From NCBI GenBank assembly GCA_002189105.1, contig NIOB01000001.1, positions 1,240,001 through 1,304,000 on the forward strand: a DNA stretch of 64,000 nt, given 5' to 3'. The translations under genes and the position numbers were made by a program. Below the pieces are notes generated by a model, which saw only the letters and a list, made by a program, of their open reading frames with translations, had not been told where the DNA came from and made no database searches. This document shows positions 25,471-36,754 of this stretch, piece by piece (positions within the stretch are counted from its first letter, which is position 1; the number at the start of each line of letters is the position of its first letter). This DNA is from Saccharibacillus soli. Its GTDB lineage: Bacteria; Bacillota; Bacilli; Paenibacillales; Paenibacillaceae.

Positions 25471-25915
25471 ATGAACAATCATCAGGCCATATCAAAAACG
25501 AGGATGTTCAAGGCGGCCAATACCGACGGAGACAATAGTACCGGTTCACTTGGCTGGGCCATCGCGCAAGCTCAGAGCCAAGCTGGATGGAGAAGGGGAG
25601 AACGCTGTCGTAACGATTCCGGTCTCATGGGATTCGGATGTGAATCGGGCACGGATCGGTAGACAAGCTTTGCAAAATAGGCAGGATAAGTCCGCTGCGA
25701 TTGTTCTGCAGACGGATCATGCATCGTACACGCTGGCGTCCAAAGAAATTCAGTTAAGCGACGTTAAAGTCATCCTACAGATTGCCAGGTCTTCTCAAGC
25801 TGTAACACAGCGGATGACCGAAGCAAGCACGTCGAAAAAAGCGACCATGCCGACGACTCCGTATGATTTTCAGATTTTTTCCAAAGAGGATAACTCCCAG
25901 ATCTTCATCAATTGA
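25471..25915 (+). pseudogene. Decayed fragment of a large surface/adhesin-type protein
   Basis: Two overlapping frames carry what looks like one protein. The first (from an ATG at 25471) runs through ANTDGDNSTGSL. The second takes over near 25550 (AGPSRKLRAKLDGEG, VVTIPVSWDSDVNRARIG, IVLQTDHASYTLASKEIQL, VILQIARSSQAVTQRM). These resemble repeat modules in the very large SLH-containing surface proteins of Paenibacillus, where the passage would be internal. The frameshift near 25545-25552, the absence of a signal peptide and the abrupt end inside the 3' end of the opposite-strand TetR gene mark it as a remnant. The family link is from memory and uncertain; the broken frame is directly visible. 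Confidence 0.55.
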
Positions 25916-26484
25916 GTGATCGCTGCATCGATCTTCTCGTAAGGAACGCCGTCCTGAGCTTGTATGGAGATTCCTCGAAGAAAGGTTTCAAACAAGGTGA
26001 CCAGCATAGCGACGTCTACAGAATCAGGAAGCTCTCCGTTAGCCGCAGCCCGCTCTATACAATCCTGAATCCAACCGCGAACTTTTTCTCGTTCCTTGGT
26101 GAGCAGATCTTGAATTTGCTGCTGTTCGGGAGAACAGTTTACGGCGGACAGAACCAACAGACAGCCCAGAGGGTGCGAAGTTTCTGTCTGCATCCGCGCG
26201 GATCGCCGCAAGCCCTGTTCAATGGCGGTTTTCGACGTCAAACTCGTGTCGCGGAAACTCTCCGATACCTGGCCGTAGGTAGAGATGTACCGCTGTACCG
26301 CTTCGCGGAACAAGGCTTCTTTAGACTCGAACGCGGCGTAGAAACTTGCCGGAGATATACCTCCCATGGCAGCGCGAAGCTGGGCAAGCGAAGCAGGCTC
26401 AAAGCCGCGTTCCCAAAACAGAAGCATTGCGGCAGTAACCGCCTCATCACGATTGAATTCGCGGGGACGTCCGGTTCGTGGCAT
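25870..26484 (-). CDS. TetR-family transcriptional regulator
   Basis: 204 aa. N-terminal HTH (REFNRDEAVTAAMLLFWERGFEPASLAQLRAAMG, SPASFYAAFESKEALFREAV) plus a ligand domain with the DUF-type C-terminal pattern seen in AcrR/YxaF-like repressors. AGGAGG lies upstream of the ATG. It is divergent from an MFS exporter, with an inverted repeat at the exporter promoter, so it is very likely its repressor. The last 46 bases overlap the surface-protein remnant. Confidence 0.9.
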   Translation of the reverse strand: MPRTGRPREFNRDEAVTAAMLLFWERGFEPASLAQLRAAMGGISPASFYAAFESKEALFREAVQRYISTYGQVSESFRDTSLTSKTAIEQGLRRSARMQTETSHPLGCLLVLSAVNCSPEQQQIQDLLTKEREKVRGWIQDCIERAAANGELPDSVDVAMLVTLFETFLRGISIQAQDGVPYEKIDAAITQLMKIWELSSLEKI

Positions 26485-26530
26485 AACATGACCTCCTTTA
26501 TTACTTATATAATAGTCGTTCCAGAAGTCC

Positions 26531-26582
26531 TTGACAAGAAAAGAGGATTGAACTTAATATATGGAATGACCGATCCATATAT
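26531..26582 (+). promoter_or_regulatory. MFS promoter with TetR operator
   Basis: TTGACA at 26531-26536 and TAATAT at 26555-26560 (18-bp spacing) form the promoter. A 9-8-9 inverted repeat (ATATATGGA 26557-26565, TCCATATAT 26574-26582) overlaps the -10 box and the start of the transcript, the expected place for repressor binding by the divergent TetR protein. Confidence 0.7.
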
Positions 26583-26608
26583 CGACTCATTTTAAGGAGG
26601 AAACGAAG

Positions 26609-27808
26609 ATGGCTGACTTTTCATCATCCGCGAATAGGATACAATCCGCGAATGTTTCTGCACGGCTTCCCTGGTTTGCGCTTCTGGCGCTTGCCATGAC
26701 GGGATTTATATGTATCCTGACGGAAACGATTCCCGCCGGGCTTCTGCCGTTGATTGGAGAAGGGCTGCATGTTACCAAAGGGATGGCCGGTCAGCTCATT
26801 ACCCTGTATGCGGTCGGCTCGCTTATCGCTGCCATTCCGTTCACAATTTTTACGGGAGGATATAGACGTCGTCCGCTGCTGATCTCGATTATCGTGGGGT
26901 TTTTAGTCTTTAACACCCTTACTGCTTTATCGACAAGCTATGTTTTGACGCTTATCGCGCGGTTTTTTGCCGGCGTTGCAGCGGGCGCGGCTTGGGGAAT
27001 GATCGCGGGCTACGCACGGCGTATGGTGCCGGATGCCTTGAAAGGGCGGGCTTTGGCTGTCGCAATGGTAGGAACACCGATTGCGCTTACATTCGGAGTG
27101 CCAATCGGTACCTTGCTCGGTGATTTAATCGGTTGGCGGGCCGTGTTTGGATCGATGTCCGCTCTGACTCTTGTTTTGATCGGATGGGTGTTCTGGAAAG
27201 TGCCGGATTATCCGGGGCAATCTGCGAAGCAGAGAATGACCGTGGGGCAGGTGTTTGTTTTACCAGGCATACGTCCGATCCTCGCGGTCGTGCTTACATG
27301 GATGTTGGCGCACAATATTTTGTACACGTACATTTCGCCGTTTCTGGAGCCTTCCGGACTAGTAGGGAATGTCGGCTTGGTCCTGCTGATTTTCGGATTG
27401 GCTGCGCTTGTCTCGATTTGGATAATTGGTTTATGGGTAGATCGTATGCTGCGAACGCTTGTATTAATCAGTCTGTCTTGCTTTGCGCTGGTGGCGGCAG
27501 TATTATGGGTGGGCGCTCAATCGGCAGCTGTGGTTTATTTGGCCGTCGTCTTGTGGGGGCTTACGTTTGGCGGTGCAGCTACGTTGCTGCAGACCGCGCT
27601 GGCTGATGCCAGCGGCGAAGAAGGAGTCGATGTCGTCATGCCGATCAATACCACGGTATGGAATCTAGCGATTGCCGGCGGAGGTATGATCGGGGGTGCT
27701 TTACTGGAATTTATTGGGGTTGAGTGGTTTCCGGCAGTCCTGTTGGCGCTGCTGATTATTGCGTTAATTATAGCGTGGCGCGCAAAAAGCGGTTTTCCAA
27801 GGAAGTAG
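26609..27808 (+). CDS. MFS transporter (AraJ/YdhP-type exporter)
   Basis: 399 aa, twelve predicted helices. Typical 12-TM drug-exporter pattern: start of TM1 WFALLALAMTGFICILTETIPAGLLPLIGEGL, motif A-like FTGGYRRRPLL after TM2, and the TM5 motif GTPIALTFGVPIGTLLG. The family exports sugars, arabinose-like compounds or drugs. AAGGAGG precedes the ATG. Controlled by the divergent TetR repressor. Confidence 0.9.
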   Translation: MADFSSSANRIQSANVSARLPWFALLALAMTGFICILTETIPAGLLPLIGEGLHVTKGMAGQLITLYAVGSLIAAIPFTIFTGGYRRRPLLISIIVGFLVFNTLTALSTSYVLTLIARFFAGVAAGAAWGMIAGYARRMVPDALKGRALAVAMVGTPIALTFGVPIGTLLGDLIGWRAVFGSMSALTLVLIGWVFWKVPDYPGQSAKQRMTVGQVFVLPGIRPILAVVLTWMLAHNILYTYISPFLEPSGLVGNVGLVLLIFGLAALVSIWIIGLWVDRMLRTLVLISLSCFALVAAVLWVGAQSAAVVYLAVVLWGLTFGGAATLLQTALADASGEEGVDVVMPINTTVWNLAIAGGGMIGGALLEFIGVEWFPAVLLALLIIALIIAWRAKSGFPRK

Positions 27809-27872
27809 ACATCTGGTTTGATCCGTAACAACGTTAAATGACTAGACGCATAAATACCTATAATTCTACACG

Positions 27873-27906
27873 ATATAAAGACGCGAGCTAAAGCGCGTCT
27901 TTATAT
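27873..27906. terminator. Terminator after MFS gene
   Basis: 13-bp perfect stem ATATAAAGACGCG/CGCGTCTTTATAT with an 8-base loop. The arms supply short A and T runs. The rest of the 340-bp gap (27809-28147) holds only the weaker hairpin at 28098-28127 and no gene I can support. Confidence 0.6.
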
Positions 27907-28097
27907 GATTCATGCGCGATAAATCGCTTAAAAGCTTGGCGGCTGGAACGTACTGTTAAAACTTCTTAACTCTCATACATAAACACAAAATCCGTATTTT
28001 GTACATATGTATAAGAAGAGCTTAAACGTCTTTCTATCTTTGAGATCCCATGACACTAACCGTCCTATATCCTGTCTTTTGTACTCAGATCATAATG

Positions 28098-28127
28098 GCT
28101 CGGAGCTTTCTAGAACAAACTCCGAGC
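28098..28127 (-). terminator. Hairpin downstream of CMD-family gene
   Basis: GCTCGGAG/CTCCGAGC stem (8 bp) with a 14-base loop, 20 bp past the stop of the minus-strand gene. No T tract follows, so termination is only a guess. Confidence 0.4.
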
Positions 28128-28147
28128 TCATGATGTCCTTTCTCGCA

Positions 28148-28900
28148 CTATTCCGGAATGATTGCGTTAATGCAGCTTAAAGCATTCAACGATCTGGGGA
28201 ATCCTATATATGGAAGGCTATGCGTAATGACTGCAATCATGATTTCTTTGTCGTTACCGACGTTCAGGTTTCCTTGTACATGTGCTTTGACTTGATTTTC
28301 CGCTCCCCCGAGTGCGCTGATGATGCTAAGCGTAAGTAGCTCCCGAGTTTTCAAATCCAAGCCTCCACGAGTATAAAAGTCGCCAAAACAGAACGCAGAC
28401 AAATAATCCTGAATATGCCGTTGATTGGCAGGCACGTTTTGACGATTTTTTTCGATCACATCGCCAAAAATCTCTACCTGCATGGTAAGTCCTCGATTCA
28501 ATCGCTGATCTTCATCAACATGCTTTTGGCTTTCCAGAGGCATTGGAATGTTTCTTTCTTTGAACACTTCATTTAACTCGGAGATGGCATTCAAAGTTTT
28601 CGGAAATCCTAAATACGGTGCACACTGATACACGGCTTCCTTGATTTCGATCGGCGTAAGCCCAACGTTAAGCGCAGCATGGGTATGTGCCTTGATCTGA
28701 GGTAAGGTTTGATTGGCAGCGAGCACAACCAGCGTAATCATCTCGCGCATTTTGTCGTCCAGGCTTCCCTGATAAAAGACTTCCCCAAAAATGAAGCGGC
28801 TAAGAATGTCCTGAAAATCAGGATCGGTTGCGTATGCCGCGGGTATTTCGTCACAAAACAATTTTTTATACGTGATTTCACTCTTTTCAATTCGATTCAT
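28148..28900 (-). CDS. Carboxymuconolactone decarboxylase (CMD)-family protein, two domains
   Basis: 250 aa made of two CMD repeats. The first (about 45-115) contains MREMITLVVLAANQTLPQIKAHTHAALNVG and a YQCAPYLGFPKTLNAI segment. The second (about 165-245) contains TRELLTLSIISALGGAENQVKAHVQGNLNVG and PYIGFPRSLNAL. AhpD-type CxxC is absent, so a peroxidase role is unlikely; the fusion resembles 4-carboxymuconolactone decarboxylase-like proteins of unknown substrate. It is the last gene of the minus-strand string that begins with the PTS genes, 53 bp after the aldo/keto reductase. Confidence 0.88.
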   Translation of the reverse strand: MNRIEKSEITYKKLFCDEIPAAYATDPDFQDILSRFIFGEVFYQGSLDDKMREMITLVVLAANQTLPQIKAHTHAALNVGLTPIEIKEAVYQCAPYLGFPKTLNAISELNEVFKERNIPMPLESQKHVDEDQRLNRGLTMQVEIFGDVIEKNRQNVPANQRHIQDYLSAFCFGDFYTRGGLDLKTRELLTLSIISALGGAENQVKAHVQGNLNVGNDKEIMIAVITHSLPYIGFPRSLNALSCINAIIPE

Positions 28901-28953
28901 GATCCACTCGACCTCCTGTTTGAGATTATGATGAAATGAGATGACCGGAATCT

Positions 28954-29934
28954 TTATAATGCGCCTACAACCGGATGAGGGATATACGGTTCTTCCAACA
29001 AATTCATCTCTTCCGGCGTGAGCGTTAAAGAAAGAGCTGCCGCAGCGTCTTCGAGATGCGAAATTTTGGTGGCGCCGACTATAGGAGCGGTAACGGGTTC
29101 TTTTTGAAGCAACCAGGCAAGAGCAATCTGCGCCCGGGGAACGCCTCGTTCTTTTGCAATTGATGCAAGCAGCTCCACGATAACCCGATCTGCATCCGCT
29201 GTGCCGTCATATTTGGATTTCTGAACCTGATCGGTTAGAGATCGATGCGTCGATTCCGCCCAATCCCGCGTCAATCGTCCCGACGCAAGCGGGCTATAAG
29301 GGATTACGCCGATTTTTTCGGCCTGGCACATGGGCATCATCTCGCGCTCTTCTTCTCGGTAGATGAGGTTATAATGATTCTGCATCGACACGAATCGGGT
29401 CCAACCGTTTTTCTCGGCTGTATGCTGAGCTTTTAGAAACTGCCATGCAAACATTGCGGAGGCCCCGATGTAACGAACTTTTCCGGCTTTCACTACATCG
29501 TGCAGCGCCTCCATCGTTTCTTCGATTGGCGTTTCGTGATCCCATCTATGAATTTGATACAGATCTACATAATCGGTACCCAAGCGTTTGAGGCTTTTGT
29601 CGATTTCGCTCATAATCACTTTTCGGGACAGGCCCTTCCCATTCGAGCCTTCATGCATTCGAAAATAAACCTTTGTCGCAATTACGATTTGGTCTCGGTT
29701 CGCATAATCTTTCAAAGCACGCCCGATAATTTCTTCACTTGTACCGTCTGAGTAAACATTCGCTGTATCAAAAAAATTGATTCCGAGCTCTAATGCCTGT
29801 TTGAGTATGGGACGACTGTTCTCTTCATTCAGCACCCATGGATGTATCCACCGCCCGGCCGCACCGAAGCCCATCCCTCCCAAGCAAAGACGAGATACGT
29901 CTAGCCCTGTATTTCCGAGTTTCATATAATCCAT
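28954..29934 (-). CDS. Aldo/keto reductase (AKR)
   Basis: 326 aa NADPH-dependent oxidoreductase. Visible: the N-terminal LGNTGLDVSRLCLGGMGFG, catalytic Asp/Tyr region FFDTANVYSDGTSEEIIG, Lys in IVIATKV, YVDLYQIHRWDHETPIEETMEALH, and the cofactor-binding end VTAPIVGATKISHLEDAAAAL. Closest in pattern to the AKR family of sugar or aldehyde reductases (YajO/GSP69-like). GTGGAGGAAAG precedes the ATG. Part of the beta-glucoside string, 35 bp after the MFS gene. Confidence 0.93.
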   Translation of the reverse strand: MDYMKLGNTGLDVSRLCLGGMGFGAAGRWIHPWVLNEENSRPILKQALELGINFFDTANVYSDGTSEEIIGRALKDYANRDQIVIATKVYFRMHEGSNGKGLSRKVIMSEIDKSLKRLGTDYVDLYQIHRWDHETPIEETMEALHDVVKAGKVRYIGASAMFAWQFLKAQHTAEKNGWTRFVSMQNHYNLIYREEEREMMPMCQAEKIGVIPYSPLASGRLTRDWAESTHRSLTDQVQKSKYDGTADADRVIVELLASIAKERGVPRAQIALAWLLQKEPVTAPIVGATKISHLEDAAAALSLTLTPEEMNLLEEPYIPHPVVGAL

Positions 29935-29969
29935 CTATCTTTCCTCCACTTCCTGAATCATTCCCGATA

Positions 29970-31181
29970 TCAATCGTTCGTCTTCTGTTCATGCAAGCCT
30001 TTGTGATAGTAAGTCGTTAATCCAAACCCTCCGATAGAAACTATCATTAAAATCATCGCATTAACCAAAACCGAGTCCCGCACATTTTCGATATGAAACA
30101 TCTCCTTAATCAAGCTTCCTTCGTACGGCGAAAGCGCCGCTCCTAGGTTATAAGAGATCAATACAATGGTGGTGCCCAATTTCGCTATTTCCTCACTTTG
30201 CCGCGTGAAAATATGCAATAAATAAGGCATGATGCAGCGAAAGGAAAAACCAATAACCATTGAACAAAAGGTAGTCAGGAAGATACTTTGCGAGACTGTC
30301 GTCACCCACATAGCTCCTCCGAGTAACGTAATCCCGCAGGCGATAGTATAGTGTCCCAAAATTTTGTATATCTTGCCAAAAGAAAATCCAGCAATAAAAG
30401 CTCCTAAACCTAAAAACGCAAGCATATTACTGCCGGTTGTTGCATTTCCGATCTTTTGCTCCAGAAGCAGCAGCGTAATCTGTATATTGTAATGAATAAA
30501 AATCATAACGATCAAAAACAAGAAAAGGCCAAAAACGATCAGGACTTGAAGCGATTTTTTATCCGGTATAGAACGCGAAACTGTTGTGAATTGCGGCTCC
30601 CTGCTTTTACTAAGTCCTTTTCGATCAGAAGGAACGAAAGATAAAAATGCAATGAAAATAGGCAAGGCCAGACCATAAATACAAAATGGGATGTACCAAC
30701 CCAGCGGCAAAAGTTGACCAACCAGCAACGTTAAACAAATACCGCCTAAACCTTCAAAAGCACTTTCTAAACCGATCATAGCTGCCTGCTTACTTGGATT
30801 CTCACGATGCCGATCACTAATCATTTGAATAATCAACCTATTGAATAAACCTATGCCTAGTCCGAGTAAACAACGCGAAACGAATAACAATGAGAAAAGC
30901 TCATGATAGAAAGCCGGGAAAGTTCCTGCAACCAGAAAAAGCCCTAATCCTGCAAGAATCGTGACTTTCTTTCCTATCACTTGTTCCAGTCGATTTCCGA
31001 TCAAAACGCCCGGTATAACAAAAAGCGAAGGGATCGTCGTTAGCAAGCTTACGTGAGTTATCGAGATCTTCGGGAAAATCTCCGCGATAGCAGGTATATT
31101 AGCAGCGATTACTGGACCCGAGGACACTAACGACGCAACGGACAGTAACGAATATGTTCTCGGATTTCCCTTGAATCGAAT
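29970..31181 (-). CDS. MFS transporter, apparently with ATT start codon
   Basis: Twelve-helix transporter of 386 to 403 aa. The first conventional start is a GTG at 31127, but it lies inside the first membrane helix and has no ribosome site. The frame is open upstream for 18 more codons (IRFKGNPRTYS then LLSVASL), completing that helix, to an ATT at 31179-31181 with AGGAGT ending nine bases before it and an in-frame stop beyond. Initiation at ATT is therefore likely, or an ATG has mutated. Motifs such as GVLIGNRLEQVIGKKV (loop 2-3) and SRCLLGLGIGLFN are typical MFS. Substrate unknown; its place suggests a sugar or an aglycone. Confidence 0.8.
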   Translation of the reverse strand: MRFKGNPRTYSLLSVASLVSSGPVIAANIPAIAEIFPKISITHVSLLTTIPSLFVIPGVLIGNRLEQVIGKKVTILAGLGLFLVAGTFPAFYHELFSLLFVSRCLLGLGIGLFNRLIIQMISDRHRENPSKQAAMIGLESAFEGLGGICLTLLVGQLLPLGWYIPFCIYGLALPIFIAFLSFVPSDRKGLSKSREPQFTTVSRSIPDKKSLQVLIVFGLFLFLIVMIFIHYNIQITLLLLEQKIGNATTGSNMLAFLGLGAFIAGFSFGKIYKILGHYTIACGITLLGGAMWVTTVSQSIFLTTFCSMVIGFSFRCIMPYLLHIFTRQSEEIAKLGTTIVLISYNLGAALSPYEGSLIKEMFHIENVRDSVLVNAMILMIVSIGGFGLTTYYHKGLHEQKTND

Positions 31182-31232
31182 AAAAGATCAACTCCTGTAT
31201 GACTCTTTCTACCTATCGTAAAGCTTGACGGT

Positions 31233-34206
<2,974 letters not shown>

Positions 34207-34236
34207 GCCGGCGCCGGCGATAGTTCGTTATAAGGA

Positions 34237-34596
34237 TTAGCACCCAGGAACGATCGGACTAAAAGTTCCGGATACGAAATCGATTAGTTTCCCCAAAATG
34301 CTAACTTTTCTAGTCGCGGTCGGCTCTTCAGATAAATTCGTGTCGGATTCGAGGTGTTTGATCACTTCTTTGTAAACGTCTTCAACATGTGTCCCGATGA
34401 CGACTTGGAACTGTCCGCCGCTCTCGATCGCATCAATAACGCCATCGAAAGATTTAAGTGCATTTGGATCTGCCTTATGATTATCGATCAGCGCAAATCT
34501 AAGCCGGGTCATACAGTGAGTCAGCGTTGACACATTCTCGCTGCCGCCCACTTTCTTTAAAATATCCTGAGCTAACTTTTCGTATTTCTTGCTCAT
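34237..34596 (-). CDS. bglP: Beta-glucoside PTS EIIB domain (5' part of an interrupted bglP-type gene)
   Basis: 119 aa from the ATG at 34596 (GGGAGGCGGTAAGG upstream). Complete EIIB domain: KLAQDILKKVGGSENVSTLTHCMTRLRF contains the phosphorylated Cys, followed by VVIGTHVEDVYKEV. It then continues into the start of the EIIC linker (LIDFVSGTFSPIVP) and stops two codons later at an in-frame TAA. As a free EIIB it could still be phosphorylated, but normally it is tethered to EIICA. No LicT/BglG antiterminator gene is seen beside it. Confidence 0.75.
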   Translation of the reverse strand: MSKKYEKLAQDILKKVGGSENVSTLTHCMTRLRFALIDNHKADPNALKSFDGVIDAIESGGQFQVVIGTHVEDVYKEVIKHLESDTNLSEEPTATRKVSILGKLIDFVSGTFSPIVPGC

Positions 34597-34639
34597 CCTT
34601 ACCGCCTCCCGTTGTTGTTGCCCTCTACACAAATGGAGC

Positions 34640-34653
34640 CGATAGCGCTTTAA
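34640..34653 (-). promoter_or_regulatory. Probable CcpA catabolite-responsive element (cre)
   Basis: On the minus strand the site reads TTAAAGCGCTATCG, agreeing with the cre consensus (TGNAANCGNWNNCW) except at its second and last positions. It lies 44 bp upstream of the EIIB start codon, consistent with glucose repression of the beta-glucoside genes. Confidence 0.5.
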
Positions 34654-34780
34654 ATAACTTCTTTCTTACAACAGAAAAAGCTATTTGTCTAAGAAATCTA
34701 AAGGCTTCATTCATCGCACCTTTAAAATATCATTAGATAAATAGCTATAGCCAATGCCTATATTTCATCATTCATTATGC

Positions 34781-35656
34781 TTAAAAAGCATTTTTAATAT
34801 GCTCCAAAAAACGGACAGCAGTTTGACCGAATATTTTATGTTTCTTCCAAACAATCACCGTTGGATACTGAAGTTGCGGATAAAACGGTCTAAAACATAG
34901 CGTCTCTGAAGGATTCATAGCAAGCACGCCTTCAACACAGATCGCAGTGCCTAATCCCTGTTCGACGAGATTCAGCACATTAGATATTAAATTGTAGGTC
35001 GCTATAATATTCAGGTGAGCGTACTCGTCGGCAAACCAGCTCGCAATCTCATTTTGTACGACAGAGCGACTGGATATAAGCAGGGGCACCCCGACTAAAT
35101 CGGTCGAAGTCACATATTCGTTTTGGGCGAGCGGCGATGAGGTCTTCATAAGGACACCCCAGCGTTCCTTTTGAGGCAGCCTGATAAAATCATATTTCTC
35201 GATGTGAATCGGCTCCAATAAAATACCTACGTCGAGCAGTCCTTTGTCTATACGTTCTTTGATATCGTCCCCCGTTCCGCTAAAAATATGGTATTTCACC
35301 TGCGGATATTCGATATTGAACTCTTTTAGAAGACTCGATATCACATTAGAAGTTAAAGATTCAACACTTCCGATCGAGAGCGTTCCTCCTACCAGATTAT
35401 GTTGATCCCTGAATTCTTTCACCGTTTTATCCGTAAGCGTAAGGATTTCTTCTGCCCTTTGACGCAAAAGCATACCTGCTTCCGTTAGCGTTATTTTTCT
35501 TTTCCCTCGGGTAAATAGCTGGGTTCCTAAGTCGTTTTCCAAATCAGCCAATTGCCTGCTTAATGTAGGCTGTGTGATATGAAGAATCGCGGCTGCATGC
35601 GTGATGTTTTCTACACGGGCAACGGTTAAAAAATATCGAAGCACTCTTAATTCCAT
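34781..35656 (-). CDS. LysR-family transcriptional regulator
   Basis: 291 aa. N-terminal HTH (MELRVLRYFLTVARVENITHAAAILHITQPTLSRQLADLENDLGTQLF) and a substrate-binding-like effector domain from about residue 90. AGGAGG precedes the ATG. It lies upstream of the PTS string on the same strand with 184 bp between them and is the only nearby candidate regulator. LysR control of a bgl-type PTS operon is unusual, since most use LicT/BglG antitermination. Confidence 0.92.
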   Translation of the reverse strand: MELRVLRYFLTVARVENITHAAAILHITQPTLSRQLADLENDLGTQLFTRGKRKITLTEAGMLLRQRAEEILTLTDKTVKEFRDQHNLVGGTLSIGSVESLTSNVISSLLKEFNIEYPQVKYHIFSGTGDDIKERIDKGLLDVGILLEPIHIEKYDFIRLPQKERWGVLMKTSSPLAQNEYVTSTDLVGVPLLISSRSVVQNEIASWFADEYAHLNIIATYNLISNVLNLVEQGLGTAICVEGVLAMNPSETLCFRPFYPQLQYPTVIVWKKHKIFGQTAVRFLEHIKNAF

Positions 35657-35780
35657 AAATTCCTCCTAAGATACGTCTAGACAAATAATAGACTCATTTA
35701 ACATGGATTAATATGACTTTATCACTTTATAAGTCCCGATATATTCTTCATTTTGCATAAATAAATGTTTGAATATACAA

Positions 35781-36623
35781 TCATTCATACGCCCGGGTCA
35801 ACCGATACTGCGCCGGCGTAATGCCATGTTCCCGTTTGAACAAACGCACGAAATAATTAAACTCCATCCCCACTCGGGTCGCAATCTCGCCTACGGAAAG
35901 CTCGGATTGTCCGGCCAGCAGCTGCGCACCTCGGAGTAGTCGCAGACGCTGTAAATACTGACCAGGATTCACACCGTACGTCTCTTTGAACTTGCGCTGA
36001 AAATGCTGCTTGGAATAGCCGACCGTATCGGCGATATTGGCGATGCTTAACTCCTCCATATAATGCTGCTCCATATAGTGTACGGACTTGCGAAGCTGCT
36101 CTTTGGCTCCTGCTGGATTTCGATCGAGGGATGACTTGTTTTCGATCTGTGTCATAGCCGCAATCGAGGTGAGCAGGCCATAAATCTCCATCGATACGAT
36201 ATGATCGTAGTCCCGCTCGTGCGCTTCCTTCCCGTTCCACAGCCGAACCAATCCCGCCTCCAGCTGTCTTAAATGTTCCTCACTCACCGCAAGCGGTCTC
36301 ATGAGCGGAATCTCCAGCGTATAGATCAAAGGCTCGATCAACTTCCCTTCTATGCCCATGTAGCCCAATATCCAGCGCTCCGTCTCCGGACCGTAATCAT
36401 GAGCTTGTTTGCCGGGAACAAACAAAACCTCTCCTTTTTGCATCGTGACGGAAAGTCCATTTTCAAAATCGAAAGTTCCCGAACCTTCCAGACAAACCAT
36501 ACATTGAAAGGTCGGATAACCAATCGGACGATGAATCTTGTGCTGATGATGCAATCCACAGCTATATAAGGATAGAGGCATCTCAATCTTACCCTGCTGA
36601 TGAAAAAGCTTGAACGGTAACAT
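35781..36623 (-). CDS. AraC-family regulator (cupin plus HTH)
   Basis: 280 aa. N-terminal AraC_binding cupin (GYPTFQCMVCLEGSGTFDFENG, GEVLFVPGKQAHDYGP) and two C-terminal HTH units (ELSIANIADTVGYSKQHFQRKFKETYGVNPGQYLQ, LSVGEIATRVGMEFNYFVRLFKREHGITPAQYR). The ATG at 36623 follows GAGGAAG; a longer frame adds an unrelated leader. It lies directly downstream of the GH35 gene on the same strand, separated by a terminator, and probably activates it in response to a galactoside. Confidence 0.9.
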   Translation of the reverse strand: MLPFKLFHQQGKIEMPLSLYSCGLHHQHKIHRPIGYPTFQCMVCLEGSGTFDFENGLSVTMQKGEVLFVPGKQAHDYGPETERWILGYMGIEGKLIEPLIYTLEIPLMRPLAVSEEHLRQLEAGLVRLWNGKEAHERDYDHIVSMEIYGLLTSIAAMTQIENKSSLDRNPAGAKEQLRKSVHYMEQHYMEELSIANIADTVGYSKQHFQRKFKETYGVNPGQYLQRLRLLRGAQLLAGQSELSVGEIATRVGMEFNYFVRLFKREHGITPAQYRLTRAYE

Positions 36624-36668
36624 CTTCTTCCTCGCTTTCTCGGGAACCTTCTTAACGCTATATGAAAT

Positions 36669-36705
36669 AAGACCAGCTTCCTGCCAAAGGCAGGTTTCTG
36701 GTCTT
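36669..36705 (-). terminator. Terminator after the GH35 gene
   Basis: Nested perfect stems AAGACCAG/CTGGTCTT and CCTGCC/GGCAGG with a three-base internal loop on each side, 50 bp past the GH35 stop. On the minus strand it is followed by an AT-rich tail. Confidence 0.7.
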
Positions 36706-36754
36706 AGCGTATCGCTGAATATTCCGCAAGGCAACCGTGTTAATTCAGCTTGCT

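Noticed and set aside
27907-28097. Small gene in the gap after the MFS exporter
   Set aside because: No frame with a start, ribosome site and plausible composition on either strand.
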